DNA of 64,000 bases from Pseudomonas sp. LBUM920 (GTDB taxonomy: Bacteria; Pseudomonadota; Gammaproteobacteria; Pseudomonadales; Pseudomonadaceae), in assembly GCF_003852315.1 (NCBI RefSeq), contig NZ_CP027762.1, positions 5,437,501 through 5,501,500 on the forward strand. Reading direction: 5' to 3'. Numbering within the stretch: the stretch's first letter is position 1; the number at the start of each line of letters is the position of its first letter. The notes under the pieces are model-generated. The model was not told the DNA's origin. It ran no database searches and worked only from the letters and a program-made list of their open reading frames with translations. The translations under genes were made by a program, and so were the position numbers. Below, piece by piece: positions 1 through 8,623 of this stretch.

Positions 1-538
1 GATAGGCGCCACGGTTGAGCACCTCGTTGCGGCTCGGGTCCGGCTGGAACGGCTGCGTGTCGAGAAAGGCAACGTTCCACAGTGCCAGGCCCCAGCGTTG
101 ATTGAACGGGAAGCCCATGTCCGCCTCAAGATTGGCCTGCTGCACCGGCTCAACGCCCTGCATCAGGTAAGCGTACAAGGCGCGCATGTCCTCTTCGCTC
201 ATTTTGGCGTAGGACGGATAGGGCATTGCCGGGTAAAGATTCACACCTGCAGGCGTCACGCCTTCGCGCATCACCTTGTCGAACTGTTCAAAGGTGTAGC
301 TGCCGATGCCGGACTCACGGTCGGGTGTGATGTTGCTCGAATAGATCGTGCCCATCGGCGTGCTCAGGGCCAGCCCGCCGGCCATCACCTTGCCTTGCTT
401 GGCCGTATGGCAGGCGATGCAGTCGCCCAGTTGCGCAACGTATTTGCCGTGTTCGATTTCGGTGGAGGCGGCGTGCAGGGGTAGCGCCAGACAGAGCGTC
501 GCCCCCAGCAAGGCCAGGCGCGACAGGGAAAAGGCCAT
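1..538 (-). CDS. c-type cytochrome, 3' end outside window
   Basis: Only the first 179 codons are in the window; the gene runs off the left edge. The start ATG follows a purine-rich stretch and the protein opens with a Sec signal peptide (MAFSLSRLALLGATLCLALP, cleavage near LHAA). A single heme-attachment motif CIACH is seen at residues 40-44 so far. The context GDCIACHTAKQ and the later NITPD segment match the multi-heme cytochrome c subunits of membrane-bound sugar or alcohol dehydrogenases (gluconate 2-dehydrogenase or alcohol dehydrogenase cytochrome type), which pass electrons from a periplasmic dehydrogenase to ubiquinone. Further CxxCH motifs would be expected beyond the edge. The partner dehydrogenase is not visible, so the substrate is unknown. 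Confidence 0.85.
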   Translation of the reverse strand, partial: MAFSLSRLALLGATLCLALPLHAASTEIEHGKYVAQLGDCIACHTAKQGKVMAGGLALSTPMGTIYSSNITPDRESGIGSYTFEQFDKVMREGVTPAGVNLYPAMPYPSYAKMSEEDMRALYAYLMQGVEPVQQANLEADMGFPFNQRWGLALWNVAFLDTQPFQPDPSRNEVLNRGAY

Positions 539-739
539 GGCATTAATCCTTTAATAACCTGGCCTGGAGCGGTCTCCTCGGCGCAGGTAGGTCATCGTTT
601 TTATGGGTTCATCAGGCTTGTGTGTTGTAACGGCTTTTGTCGCGCACGGTGTTGATGTGGGTCAGGGCCAAATTGATGGACAACCCCCTGACGCCTCAAC
701 GACTATCCGCCACCTACCCACACCGCACGGAAGCGCCCC

Positions 740-1243
740 ATGCTCGATATTCTTCAAGGCACGCCCCTTTGGGTGTACGCCGTTTACCTGTGGATTTGTT
801 ACTACGGCATCAAGGCCTGCCTGGGCGGGCGCGAGAATCGTCGCGCGTTGATAATCCTGCCGGTGGTGCTGGTGGTGTGGTCGCTGACGTCGCTGACGCC
901 GTCGATGCTGTCGAGCAGCGCCTGGATCGGCGGCGCGTTGATGGGCAGCCTGCTGGGCATGTTGCTGTTCAACGCAGAAGGCGCAAGGCTCGACGCCGAT
1001 GGCGACACCCTGGTGCTGCCAGGCACGTGGAAAACCTTGCTGATCTCGCAGTTGTTCTTTGCAGCGAAGTATTGCTTCGGCTACCAGCAGGCGGTGCATC
1101 CGCTGTTTTTGAGCACGCCAGCGATGCTGGTGGCGGTGGGCGGTGTCTCGGGGTTTACCGTTGGTCTGTTCTGTGGACGCGCCCTGCGGCTGCAGCGGGC
1201 GCTGACGGCGTTGCGCCGCGACAAGGGCATTGTGCTGCCTTGA
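740..1243 (+). CDS. small membrane protein (DUF6622-like)
   Basis: 167 residues, mostly hydrophobic, with about four to five predicted membrane spans starting immediately after MLDILQGTPLWVYAVYLWIC. The opening TPLWVYAVY pattern resembles the DUF6622 family of uncharacterised inner-membrane proteins; that family name is from memory and unconfirmed. The start is the first ATG after a GGAAGCGCCCC stretch. It stands alone between the minus-strand cytochrome gene and the next plus-strand gene 69 bases downstream. No function can be given. Confidence 0.8.
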   Translation: MLDILQGTPLWVYAVYLWICYYGIKACLGGRENRRALIILPVVLVVWSLTSLTPSMLSSSAWIGGALMGSLLGMLLFNAEGARLDADGDTLVLPGTWKTLLISQLFFAAKYCFGYQQAVHPLFLSTPAMLVAVGGVSGFTVGLFCGRALRLQRALTALRRDKGIVLP

Positions 1244-1312
1244 CCTGATCCCCCTCCCCGCTGAAAATGCGCGACGCTTTTTTGTCCCGTTTACTGAAGT
1301 AGTGAAATTTCA

Positions 1313-2029
1313 ATGTCCGATTCTTACACCGAACACTCCACCGAAGAATCCGTAACAGCCCTGCAGTCCAAAGCTGAATACGAAAACGCCATCAATCTTT
1401 CACAGCATGTGCCTGCGGCCAAGATCATCAGTGAGATGGTGCTGGACGCATTCCACACTTCCAAGGAAAGCGACCAGATCCGCGAATTGCGCGTGGCCAT
1501 CCGCCAGGCCCACGACGCCTTCGACGACGACAAGGCCTACGACCTGATGGGCCAGCTCAAGCAACTGAAAGACGCCGAGGCCGCCGACAACATCGCCCTG
1601 GAGGACCTCAGCAGCAAGTTCTCGATCAGCCGCATTCTGTCCAGCTTCAAGGACGATCCCGAGTTTCAGGAACTGGTCTATGGCCTGGCCCTGAAGGTGC
1701 TGAACCAGTCTCACCAGGCCATCAGCAACCCCAGCGCCGGCAAGAGCAAGGCAGCACGCGCGAAGAAGGAAGCCGAAGTGTTTGTGATCAGCAAGGATGG
1801 CATCAGTGTCACCCTGCCACTGCGCACACCTCGCTCCAAGCTGAACGTTGACCGTGAGGCGTTGGAATTCCTGGGCTTTACGTTCGTGGGTGAAGGCAAC
1901 GAGGCGGAACTGGAAAGTGAAACCTTTGTGGACAACAGCGGCGTAGAGCAGCCGGTCACGCGCAAAAGCATCGTGACCGCGCTGCAACAACAAAGCGCCT
2001 TTGACGGTTACGCCATCACTGCGCAATAA
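1313..2029 (+). CDS. hypothetical protein, 238 aa
   Basis: I do not recognise this family. It is a soluble protein without signal peptide or membrane span. The first half (residues 40-130) is charged and probably helical. A Lys/Ala-rich linker near residues 140-155 (GKSKAARAKKEAE) leads into a compact beta-rich C-terminal part that mentions ISVTLPLRTPRSKLNVDREAL. The layout, a helical N-terminal part, basic linker and small C-terminal domain, would suit a nucleic-acid or protein-binding adaptor but nothing proves that. Its 3' end overlaps the convergent class V aminotransferase gene by 14 bases. Codon use is like the neighbours, supporting a real gene. Confidence 0.8.
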   Translation: MSDSYTEHSTEESVTALQSKAEYENAINLSQHVPAAKIISEMVLDAFHTSKESDQIRELRVAIRQAHDAFDDDKAYDLMGQLKQLKDAEAADNIALEDLSSKFSISRILSSFKDDPEFQELVYGLALKVLNQSHQAISNPSAGKSKAARAKKEAEVFVISKDGISVTLPLRTPRSKLNVDREALEFLGFTFVGEGNEAELESETFVDNSGVEQPVTRKSIVTALQQQSAFDGYAITAQ

Positions 2030-3143
2030 GTGCGCGCAAGGTCACCAGGGCCTGCTCAACCTGGGCCTGGGTGACATGTCGGCCCACCGAGGCGCGCACG
2101 AAATGCGTCGCGCCGAGGTCCTTCAACAGCAGCGGCGTATGGGCGGCAGTGCCCGCCCACAGGTTGAGCCCCAGCTCGCGGGCCTGGCCGACAAACGCCT
2201 TGGCCGACAGGTTGTGCGGCACGAACGAGACAATCCCGGTCTGCTGGAACTGATCACACAGCAGCGTCAACTGCGGCAGGCGCCGTAGCTCCTGTGCCAG
2301 CAGCGCGTAGGGTTCGGTGCTCACCTTTGCTGCCACCTGCGTGTATTCACTCAACGCGGTGTGCAACCCCACCAACGCTGAAAAGCTCTTTTCTGCAATC
2401 TCCAGCACCCGAGCCCCGGACACCTCGATCCGATTGACCTGGCCATCCGTGCTGGCCGCGTGCAAGTCAGCGAAATTCAACGTCAACTGGCTGAGCAGGC
2501 GTGGCGACACGTAGGCGATCCCACTGCCGCGTGGCCCACAGAGAAACTTGCGGCCCGCGCCGGTGAGCAAATCACAATGGATATCCCGCACGTCCAGCGG
2601 CAGTTGCCCCAGCGACTGGCACGCATCCACCACATACAGCGTGTTCGACTCTTTGAGCAGCGCGCCCAGGGCTTCCACCGGGTTGATCACGCCGCAGCAC
2701 GACGGCAAGTGCGACACACTGACCAGGAACACATCGTCGTCCAGATGACGCCGCACCCATTCCAGGTCCAGCGGGCTGGTGGCGGTGGTCGGGATCACTT
2801 CAACGCGAATATCGCGCGACAGCTTGAGGTAGTTGAAGAAGATCAGGTTTGCGGCGTACTCCGAGGTCGACACCCACACGCGCTTACCACGGGGAAATTT
2901 CAGTTTGCCGAGGATGCTGGTCCAGGCTTCGGTGGCACTGCTGAAAAAACCGATGTCCGCGGGCTGTGCATTCAAGAGCCCGGCTGCCGCCCGATACAGG
3001 TCGACGTTGAGCAACTCGTCGTAGGCCAGCTCGGTCTCATAACTGCCCATCTGGGCCTCGATGGCCGTGAAGCGCTGGATCGCGTTCAGGGTGGCCGATG
3101 ACATCAGGCCGGCACCGGCAGTGTTCAAATGCACGATATTCAT
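2016..3143 (-). CDS. class V aminotransferase / cysteine desulfurase-like PLP enzyme
   Basis: 375 residues of the fold-type I PLP family (class V branch). Visible landmarks are the substrate-side NTAGAG motif near residue 10, SSATEAW near 68, VSVSHLPSCCG near 140, the PLP-contacting VVDACQSLG near 172 and the probable Schiff-base lysine in GAGRKFLCGPRG near 197. It lacks the C-terminal active-site cysteine loop typical of true NifS/SufS proteins, so lyase, transaminase or epimerase activity is as likely as desulfurase. It is the last gene of the putative metabolite operon, one base after the MFS gene, which argues for co-expression and a role in making or breaking the amino-acid precursor. 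Confidence 0.85.
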   Translation of the reverse strand: MNIVHLNTAGAGLMSSATLNAIQRFTAIEAQMGSYETELAYDELLNVDLYRAAAGLLNAQPADIGFFSSATEAWTSILGKLKFPRGKRVWVSTSEYAANLIFFNYLKLSRDIRVEVIPTTATSPLDLEWVRRHLDDDVFLVSVSHLPSCCGVINPVEALGALLKESNTLYVVDACQSLGQLPLDVRDIHCDLLTGAGRKFLCGPRGSGIAYVSPRLLSQLTLNFADLHAASTDGQVNRIEVSGARVLEIAEKSFSALVGLHTALSEYTQVAAKVSTEPYALLAQELRRLPQLTLLCDQFQQTGIVSFVPHNLSAKAFVGQARELGLNLWAGTAAHTPLLLKDLGATHFVRASVGRHVTQAQVEQALVTLRALIAQ

Positions 3144-3144
3144 T

Positions 3145-4347
3145 TCACGCTTCCTTGTTCCACAAAAGTGTCGAGCTTTTCATCACGCCCACCGCCACCG
3201 CGAACAGCAGCAATACGGTGCCGGCCAGCAGCCACGGCGAAGGCAAGGACGGCTGGGACACCAACATAAACGCCAGCGACGGGGTGATCATGACCCCGAT
3301 GTTGACGCCCGCCGAGTAGTAACCGAGGTTGCGGTCCACGGTATGGCGACTGGAAATACTGCTGACGTAGTGGGTGATGCCGGGAAACACGATCATTTCG
3401 CCCAGGCTCCAGAGCACAGTGGCCACCAGCAGCAACGCGCCGATGTGACTGAACCCCATCAGGAAAAACCCCACGCCGGCTACCAGGAAACCGGCCACCA
3501 ACGAGCGGCTGCTCGACAGGTGCGACATGCGTTGGTTGATCGGTACCTCGAACAGAATCACCAACAATGCATTGATAAAGAAAATGATGCCGACGTAGTA
3601 AGCCGGCAACTCGGTGTAATTGATGATGTAGGCCGACAGGAAAGTCGGCGGCAGCGCGTAGGCAATGTGCACCGGCAATGCCGCCAACAGGATCACCAGC
3701 AACCGCGACCGCTCATGCGGCGCGCGCTCCGGCAACCCATTGCCCTTGCCGGCGAGTGTGGTCACCGGTGCCACCGGAACCGCGCGTCCAAACCGCAGGC
3801 AGGCGACGAACGACACCAACGACAAGGCGGCGTTGAGGTAGAACACTGCGTCCGCGTTGCTGAGGAATATCAGACTGCCCAACAGTGGCCCGATGGCCAT
3901 GCCGATGTTGATGGCCAGACGGTTGCAGGAGAACGCCACTTTGCGCGTCTCACTGCTGCTGTGGGTGACGGTTTCGGAGAACGTCGCCGGCGTGAACGCC
4001 TCGTAACAGGCGCCCCACAGAAACGACAACACAAACAGCGCGGCCGTGTTGTCCACTGAAGGAATGATCAGCAACAGCACGGCATTGAGCAGCAACGAAC
4101 CGAGGATCACCCGGTTGGCGGAAAAGCGCTTGATCACCGCGCCGATGATCAAGTCCACAAACAGCGCACCCGCGCCGTACACCCCGACCAGCAAGCCAGC
4201 CGTGCCCGCCGACACGGCGTGCTGATGAATCAGGTACGCCGCATAGAAAGGGAACGCCATGGTGCCCATGCGGAACACCAGGGTAATCAGGAACAGCGAC
4301 TGCAACCGACCGTTGAGCCCGCGTAACGCGCGATAGGTGCCCATCAT
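3145..4347 (-). CDS. MFS transporter, probable metabolite exporter
   Basis: 400 residues with twelve hydrophobic spans in two six-helix halves separated by a polar loop near residues 195-215 (VTTLAGKGNGLPERAPHERSR). The typical MFS signature between helices 2 and 3 is degenerate (GAVIKRFSANRVI). Its start codon shares one base with the stop of the ATP-grasp gene (TGATG), so translation is probably coupled. In such a cassette the usual role of the MFS protein is export of the product and self-protection. That role is inferred from position; substrate is unknown. Confidence 0.88.
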   Translation of the reverse strand: MMGTYRALRGLNGRLQSLFLITLVFRMGTMAFPFYAAYLIHQHAVSAGTAGLLVGVYGAGALFVDLIIGAVIKRFSANRVILGSLLLNAVLLLIIPSVDNTAALFVLSFLWGACYEAFTPATFSETVTHSSSETRKVAFSCNRLAINIGMAIGPLLGSLIFLSNADAVFYLNAALSLVSFVACLRFGRAVPVAPVTTLAGKGNGLPERAPHERSRLLVILLAALPVHIAYALPPTFLSAYIINYTELPAYYVGIIFFINALLVILFEVPINQRMSHLSSSRSLVAGFLVAGVGFFLMGFSHIGALLLVATVLWSLGEMIVFPGITHYVSSISSRHTVDRNLGYYSAGVNIGVMITPSLAFMLVSQPSLPSPWLLAGTVLLLFAVAVGVMKSSTLLWNKEA

Positions 4348-5597
4348 CAGCGGATCACGTACACGTTGTCTTTGTACTGGCGGATCTGCTCGTAGTCCTT
4401 GTCGATATCGCGCTGGTTTTCCGATACCAGGAACACGCGCAGCGGGCTGCTGAGCAGGTCCACGGTCTTTTTCATCAACTTGCCAGCCTTGTATTTGACA
4501 CTCAGTTTATGCACCGAGGGCAATGCCTCGATCAGGTGGATGGCGGCATCGTTGAACCCGGTGACCTCACCTTGAAGCGTGGTATCGGTGTTGATCACAC
4601 AGGCTTCCTTGAGCTTGTGGTAGCGCTTGCCGGCATAACCGCCTTTGAACGCGTCACCGTCGCAGTACGCCAGATAGGTGAGCTGCGCCTGATTGCCGCC
4701 CAGGCTGATGTCATGGAACCTGGGCTCCATGTTGCCGTTCAAGCGTGCGCCGACTTCCACCAGCGCAGGGCCGGCCTCGGTGAGGATCACTTCCGAATGG
4801 GCCGGGCCGTTATTGATTCCCAGCGCCTTGAGCACTTGCACGATGTAGTCCACCAGCACGTTGGCCTCGGCACTGTCCGGAGCAATCAGCACGTCGCGGT
4901 CGTAGATGTTCTTGCCACCGCTGATCTCGCGCTTCACATAGCGCCAGATACCGCAGACATAGGTCTGCCCGTCACGGCTGACCGTATCGACGATGTACTC
5001 CGGGCCCTTGAGGTAGGACTGACAAAGAATTTCGGTATTGGCCAGGCCGAAGATATCCAGGTTGGACACCACTTCCTCGCAGGCGCGTTTCACGTCCTCG
5101 ACGTTGTGGCAGATCGACACGCCGTCGGTTGAGGCCGAGCTCAGCGGCTTGATCACGCATGGGAACACTTGGCCGTCCTGCACCCAGGCCAGCAGCTCGG
5201 CCGGGTCGGCGGACTTGATCTGCCGCGCGGTCAGCAGGCCGGCGGCGGCCACTTTGCTGATCATCTCGAACTTGTCGCGACGTGCCCGGGAACCGGCACT
5301 GCCGTTGGAGGAAGGCAGTTGCAGCTGTTCGCTCAAGTAGTCCGCGAACGGCACGCCGGGTTCCTGGCCGGCGATCACCGCAATCACGTTGAACTCACGC
5401 AGGCGACGCACGACGTCTTCGGGGTTGCCGTTGAAAATCAGGTTGTGTTCGAACTCCGAAAGGTTCGGCCCCAGCATGCTCGGCATCAGTTCCGGCGTGC
5501 TCTGCACATGGATCAGGCCGATGCCCGCCTCATGGAAGAACTGCGGCAAAAAGTTACCGCTCGAATAGACATCTACCAACGCGACGTACTGCTTCAT
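4347..5597 (-). CDS. ATP-grasp carboxylate-amine ligase (L-amino acid ligase-like)
   Basis: 416 residues from the MKQYVALVDVYSSG start; a longer reading upstream runs into the proline dehydrogenase gene and is rejected. Domains: N-terminal Rossmann-like PreATP-grasp part (1-110), then the ATP-grasp fold with the nucleotide-binding PCVIKPLSSASTDGV segment near 190 and the metal-binding end VEVGARLNGN near 300. The architecture and GxP-like ARLNGN motif match the L-amino acid ligases that join two amino acids with ATP (BacD, RizA, TabS type). Known of the family: they build dipeptide antibiotics without NRPS. Inferred here: ligation of an unusual amino acid made by the upstream enzymes. Spacing is 13 bases after the dehydrogenase gene. 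Confidence 0.88.
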   Translation of the reverse strand: MKQYVALVDVYSSGNFLPQFFHEAGIGLIHVQSTPELMPSMLGPNLSEFEHNLIFNGNPEDVVRRLREFNVIAVIAGQEPGVPFADYLSEQLQLPSSNGSAGSRARRDKFEMISKVAAAGLLTARQIKSADPAELLAWVQDGQVFPCVIKPLSSASTDGVSICHNVEDVKRACEEVVSNLDIFGLANTEILCQSYLKGPEYIVDTVSRDGQTYVCGIWRYVKREISGGKNIYDRDVLIAPDSAEANVLVDYIVQVLKALGINNGPAHSEVILTEAGPALVEVGARLNGNMEPRFHDISLGGNQAQLTYLAYCDGDAFKGGYAGKRYHKLKEACVINTDTTLQGEVTGFNDAAIHLIEALPSVHKLSVKYKAGKLMKKTVDLLSSPLRVFLVSENQRDIDKDYEQIRQYKDNVYVIR

Positions 5598-5610
5598 GAG
5601 AATGTCCTTT

Positions 5611-6582
5611 TCAGTAGTGATTGGCGGTTTCGGAAGGCCGTGGCGAGGCCACGTCATCCAGCGCCAGAAAAATATTCTGTGGGAACTCGGCCACGCGGTG
5701 CAGCAGGTGCAGGTACCAGTTGGTGCCGTAGACCGCTGAAACACGCGTCTTGACCTGGCCTTGGTCCTTGACCGCCTTGATCAGCTCGGGGCGCACGCCG
5801 TGCAGCATCTCCAGCTCGCCTCGGCTGGCAATCCCGCTGGCGAGAATCTCCTTCACCAGCAGCGGGTCCTGGGTGGCGAACGCGTAGTTCGTGCTGGCGC
5901 CGTTGATGCGGTCCAACAGCCCCAGGTAACGCTCGTTCAATTGCGCACCGCGCGGCAAGGCAATCGCAGCAGGCTCAGCATAGACGCCCTTGACCAGGCG
6001 CACTTTGCAGCCCGTTGCGAGCACTTGCGCCAGGTCATCGGGCGTACGGTTCAACTGCGCCTGCAGGGTGATACCCAAGTTGGCAAAACGTGCACTCAGG
6101 TGCATGAAGATATCCAGGATCGAGTCGGTCCACTGGGACCGCTCCATGCTGAGGATCACACCGACCTCCTTGTCGGCTGCATGGGCAAGGATCTTCGAGC
6201 AGTTCTCGATCGCCAGTTCACGGGAAATGATCGTGCCGACGTTGGACAGGTCAAAACCCAGCTGTGGCGGCTCGGCCAGTGTGGGGTGCAGCGCCATCAG
6301 GTCGATCAGCTTCAGGTATTCGTCGGTGGCCGTGGTCACCTCGGCCAGGGTGGTGGCCTCTTCACCGACGTATTCGACGCCGGTGCGATAGCCTTTGCCT
6401 TGCAGGGCGGCCAGCTTGTCGAGCATCTCCATGCGGTCTTCGGAAATGATGTAGCGCAGGGCGGCCGGGCGCAGGAAGTCGCGCAGCGTGTCACTGGCCA
6501 GGAACAGGTCGCGGTACGTCTTGTTCGCCGCCAGTTTCTTCAGCGCCAGGGTTGCCAGCAGGCTGTTGTCGATGTCATTCAT
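5611..6582 (-). CDS. stand-alone proline dehydrogenase-family flavoenzyme
   Basis: 323 residues matching the FAD-dependent ProDH barrel: SMERSQW near 143, the FAD-contacting KVRLVKGVYAEP near 192, ATQDPLL near 235, EMLHGVRPEL near 257 and YGTNWYLHLLHRVAEFPQN near 283. The family oxidises L-proline to pyrroline-5-carboxylate and passes electrons to quinone. Pseudomonads normally degrade proline with the large bifunctional PutA; this short version has no aldehyde dehydrogenase domain and sits inside a biosynthetic-looking operon, 4 bases after the desaturase gene. I infer oxidation of proline or a proline analogue during metabolite synthesis rather than catabolism. Confidence 0.88.
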   Translation of the reverse strand: MNDIDNSLLATLALKKLAANKTYRDLFLASDTLRDFLRPAALRYIISEDRMEMLDKLAALQGKGYRTGVEYVGEEATTLAEVTTATDEYLKLIDLMALHPTLAEPPQLGFDLSNVGTIISRELAIENCSKILAHAADKEVGVILSMERSQWTDSILDIFMHLSARFANLGITLQAQLNRTPDDLAQVLATGCKVRLVKGVYAEPAAIALPRGAQLNERYLGLLDRINGASTNYAFATQDPLLVKEILASGIASRGELEMLHGVRPELIKAVKDQGQVKTRVSAVYGTNWYLHLLHRVAEFPQNIFLALDDVASPRPSETANHY

Positions 6583-6586
6583 GGCG

Positions 6587-7657
6587 TTAAACCCCGTAGG
6601 CCTGGTTCAGCATCCGACGTGCGAAGCTCGAATCATCGGTGTGGTTGGCAATCTTGTGCGCGCGAAACTTGGCCGCGTAACTGAGCATGGTTTCCTTGTG
6701 GCGGCCATGGCGGTCACGGGTAAAGATCCCCGCCCACAGGTTGTCCCAACGCGCGTACTCCGGGTGCGACATCAGCAGCTCATGAGCCTTGCGCATGTTC
6801 CAGTGAGGAATGGCCGGGTGCAGGTGGTGCACGAGGTGGTAGTTGTCGTCATGGCGGCCGAAGAAGAAGTTCTCCAGGGCGTTGCCCTTGCGATTGCGGG
6901 TGAGCAGCAGCTTCTCGGTCTCAGCAGCCGGCAATGGGTAATGCTCGGCCAACTCGATGATCCAGCCCACGGCCACGGCGGTGGTGAACAGCGGCACCAG
7001 CCAGAACAGCAACAGTTGCGCGACCACCCCGAACCAGGCGGCGACGGCGAAGATTACCGCCCAGTAAGCCCACAGCATGATGCGTTCGTTGCGGATGGTT
7101 TTATCCGCACCCTGGGCTTTGACGCGGTCTTTGATGATGTACCGGATGTACTGCACGGTCCGGTAGCCGGACAGCGCCAGCAAGACGTTCTTGAGGAAGA
7201 ACTCACGTTCACTTTGCTGGACGTCGTACAGGCCGCACTGCAAGTGGAAGGCGTAGTCAGGGTCTTTTTCCGGATCGCCCAGGTGCACGTGGTGGTTCTT
7301 GATGTGCGACGTGCTGTAGGACTGATGCAGGTGGAAGATCAGGTAGCCTGAGAGAAACGTGCCGGAGACCCAATTGATAACGCGGTTCTTGGCCAGCATC
7401 TTGTGCGCTGACTCGTGCAGCACATTCGCCAGGGCGCGTTGCGTGGTGCCGATCAGAAACAGCGAAACCGGGTAGAACCAGTAGCTGATGCCCAAGGAGA
7501 GGTAGATGGCAAAGGCAATGATTGCGTAATCCTTACCCAACGCGATGGCCCAGTGATAGTTATCTTTTTTGCACAGGTGCTTGAGCATTCCAAAGGTTTC
7601 ACGGGAAATGCCCGCGGCGTATTCGCCAGCAGGTTCTTTGTTTTTATCGACCAGCAT
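6587..7657 (-). CDS. fatty acid desaturase-family membrane diiron enzyme
   Basis: 356 residues from the ATG that follows a clear TGGAG ribosome site at five bases; an upstream GTG would add eight residues. Histidine boxes are HESAH near residue 82, HIKNHHVH near 115 and HLVHHLHP near 292, the pattern of membrane di-iron desaturases and hydroxylases. Four hydrophobic spans lie around residues 40-75 and 190-235. Members act on acyl chains, but one, RtxC of rhizobitoxine synthesis, desaturates an amino-acid derivative. As first gene of an operon whose other enzymes handle amino acids, an amino-acid desaturase or hydroxylase role is plausible (inference). Confidence 0.87.
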   Translation of the reverse strand: MLVDKNKEPAGEYAAGISRETFGMLKHLCKKDNYHWAIALGKDYAIIAFAIYLSLGISYWFYPVSLFLIGTTQRALANVLHESAHKMLAKNRVINWVSGTFLSGYLIFHLHQSYSTSHIKNHHVHLGDPEKDPDYAFHLQCGLYDVQQSEREFFLKNVLLALSGYRTVQYIRYIIKDRVKAQGADKTIRNERIMLWAYWAVIFAVAAWFGVVAQLLLFWLVPLFTTAVAVGWIIELAEHYPLPAAETEKLLLTRNRKGNALENFFFGRHDDNYHLVHHLHPAIPHWNMRKAHELLMSHPEYARWDNLWAGIFTRDRHGRHKETMLSYAAKFRAHKIANHTDDSSFARRMLNQAYGV

Positions 7658-7906
7658 AATCACTCCATAATTAAGCGGCACGCTGCAACACCCGTCTCAT
7701 TGCTGGGCAAAGGAATTTTTTCAGGTGGTGCGGCTATTGTTTTTTTGCCTGAGCTAGACTCATCGGCTGCAAAAAAAACTAAAGCACCGCTCGATGGCGA
7801 ACAAGCTGCCCTTTTAGACAGGTAGGCTGCGACGAGACGCACGCGTAGACTCGCCGCTGAAAAATCACCGGCGAGCGTAGCGTTTATAAGGTGGGAAGCC
7901 TCTAGA
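7658..7906. promoter_or_regulatory. upstream region of the 2016-7657 operon
   Basis: 249 bases between the LuxR gene stop and the desaturase start, more A/T-rich than the flanking genes and with several A and T runs near 7730-7790. It must hold the promoter of the five-gene operon. An inverted repeat CTCGCCG / CGGCGAG lies at 7850-7856 and 7869-7875 with a 12-base loop; it has no T run on either strand, so it may be an operator or a weak terminator behind luxR. No exact lux box was found by eye. Confidence 0.4.
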
Positions 7907-8623
7907 TCAGGCCTGTTCGCGGATGTACCCCAGGTTCAGGGCCTTGCGAATCGCCGATTTGCCGTTGGTGACGTCCAGCTTGCTGAAGATATTCTTCATA
8001 TGAAACTTGACGGTACGCGGGCTCATTGAGGTCAGGAGGGCTATTTCGTTGTAGGTCTTGCCCAGGCTGGTCCAGGACAACACTTCGGTTTCTCGTGGGG
8101 TCAGTACCGTTTCCTGTATCGGCGCAGGCGTGACCGTGGCGCAGCTTTCGAGGGCCTCGTCGTAGACCGAGACCAGCAGCATCTGCAGCTCACTTTTGTT
8201 GGCCAACACCGTGTCGCGAAACTGCTGGTCTTCGCCGAAGCTGCACAGGTTGAGGATCGAGTAAAAACCGCGGTTGCCATGCACGATAAAGCTCGCGCCC
8301 TCGCCCACCGGTGCACAGGGCCCAGGCACCGGCACCGCTTCTGCGGCAGGCGCGAGGATGTTTTCATCGCTCCAGAAAAAAGGTTTAACCCGCTCCTTGG
8401 ACAAGGACAGCAGTTGGCCACGCTGGTAAAAATCGTCCGCCGAGTCGGAGCGGTCCAGCGCGTCGGGGTAGTTGGTGATGATCTCTGCTTCATCCAGTGT
8501 CGGCCCACACTGATACACCTCGAAGTGCCCCAGGCCGCGCCGGGTCAGTTCGGCATCGAGCAATTGGCGCACATCGGCGGGCTGTATGGACATGGTGTTG
8601 CTGGATTGGCCATCGCTTCGCAT
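7907..8623 (-). CDS. LuxR-family transcriptional regulator
   Basis: 238 residues from the ATG preceded by GGGAC at a suitable distance; a TTG 60 bases upstream and an ATG 30 bases downstream are alternatives. The N-terminal 160 residues fit the autoinducer-binding-like domain of LuxR proteins only loosely. The C-terminal domain is a clear GerE/LuxR helix-turn-helix: LTPRETEVLSW, GKTYNEIALLTSMSPRTVKFHMKNIFSKLDV. No luxI-type synthase is in the window, so if it binds a signal it is a solo. It lies directly upstream of, and reads toward, the five-gene cassette and is the natural candidate for its activator. Confidence 0.87.
   Translation of the reverse strand: MRSDGQSSNTMSIQPADVRQLLDAELTRRGLGHFEVYQCGPTLDEAEIITNYPDALDRSDSADDFYQRGQLLSLSKERVKPFFWSDENILAPAAEAVPVPGPCAPVGEGASFIVHGNRGFYSILNLCSFGEDQQFRDTVLANKSELQMLLVSVYDEALESCATVTPAPIQETVLTPRETEVLSWTSLGKTYNEIALLTSMSPRTVKFHMKNIFSKLDVTNGKSAIRKALNLGYIREQA

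Noticed and set aside
4347..5744. Longer start for the ATP-grasp gene
   Set aside because: The extra 49 residues overlap the ProDH gene and are not family-like; MKQYVALVDV is the usual start.
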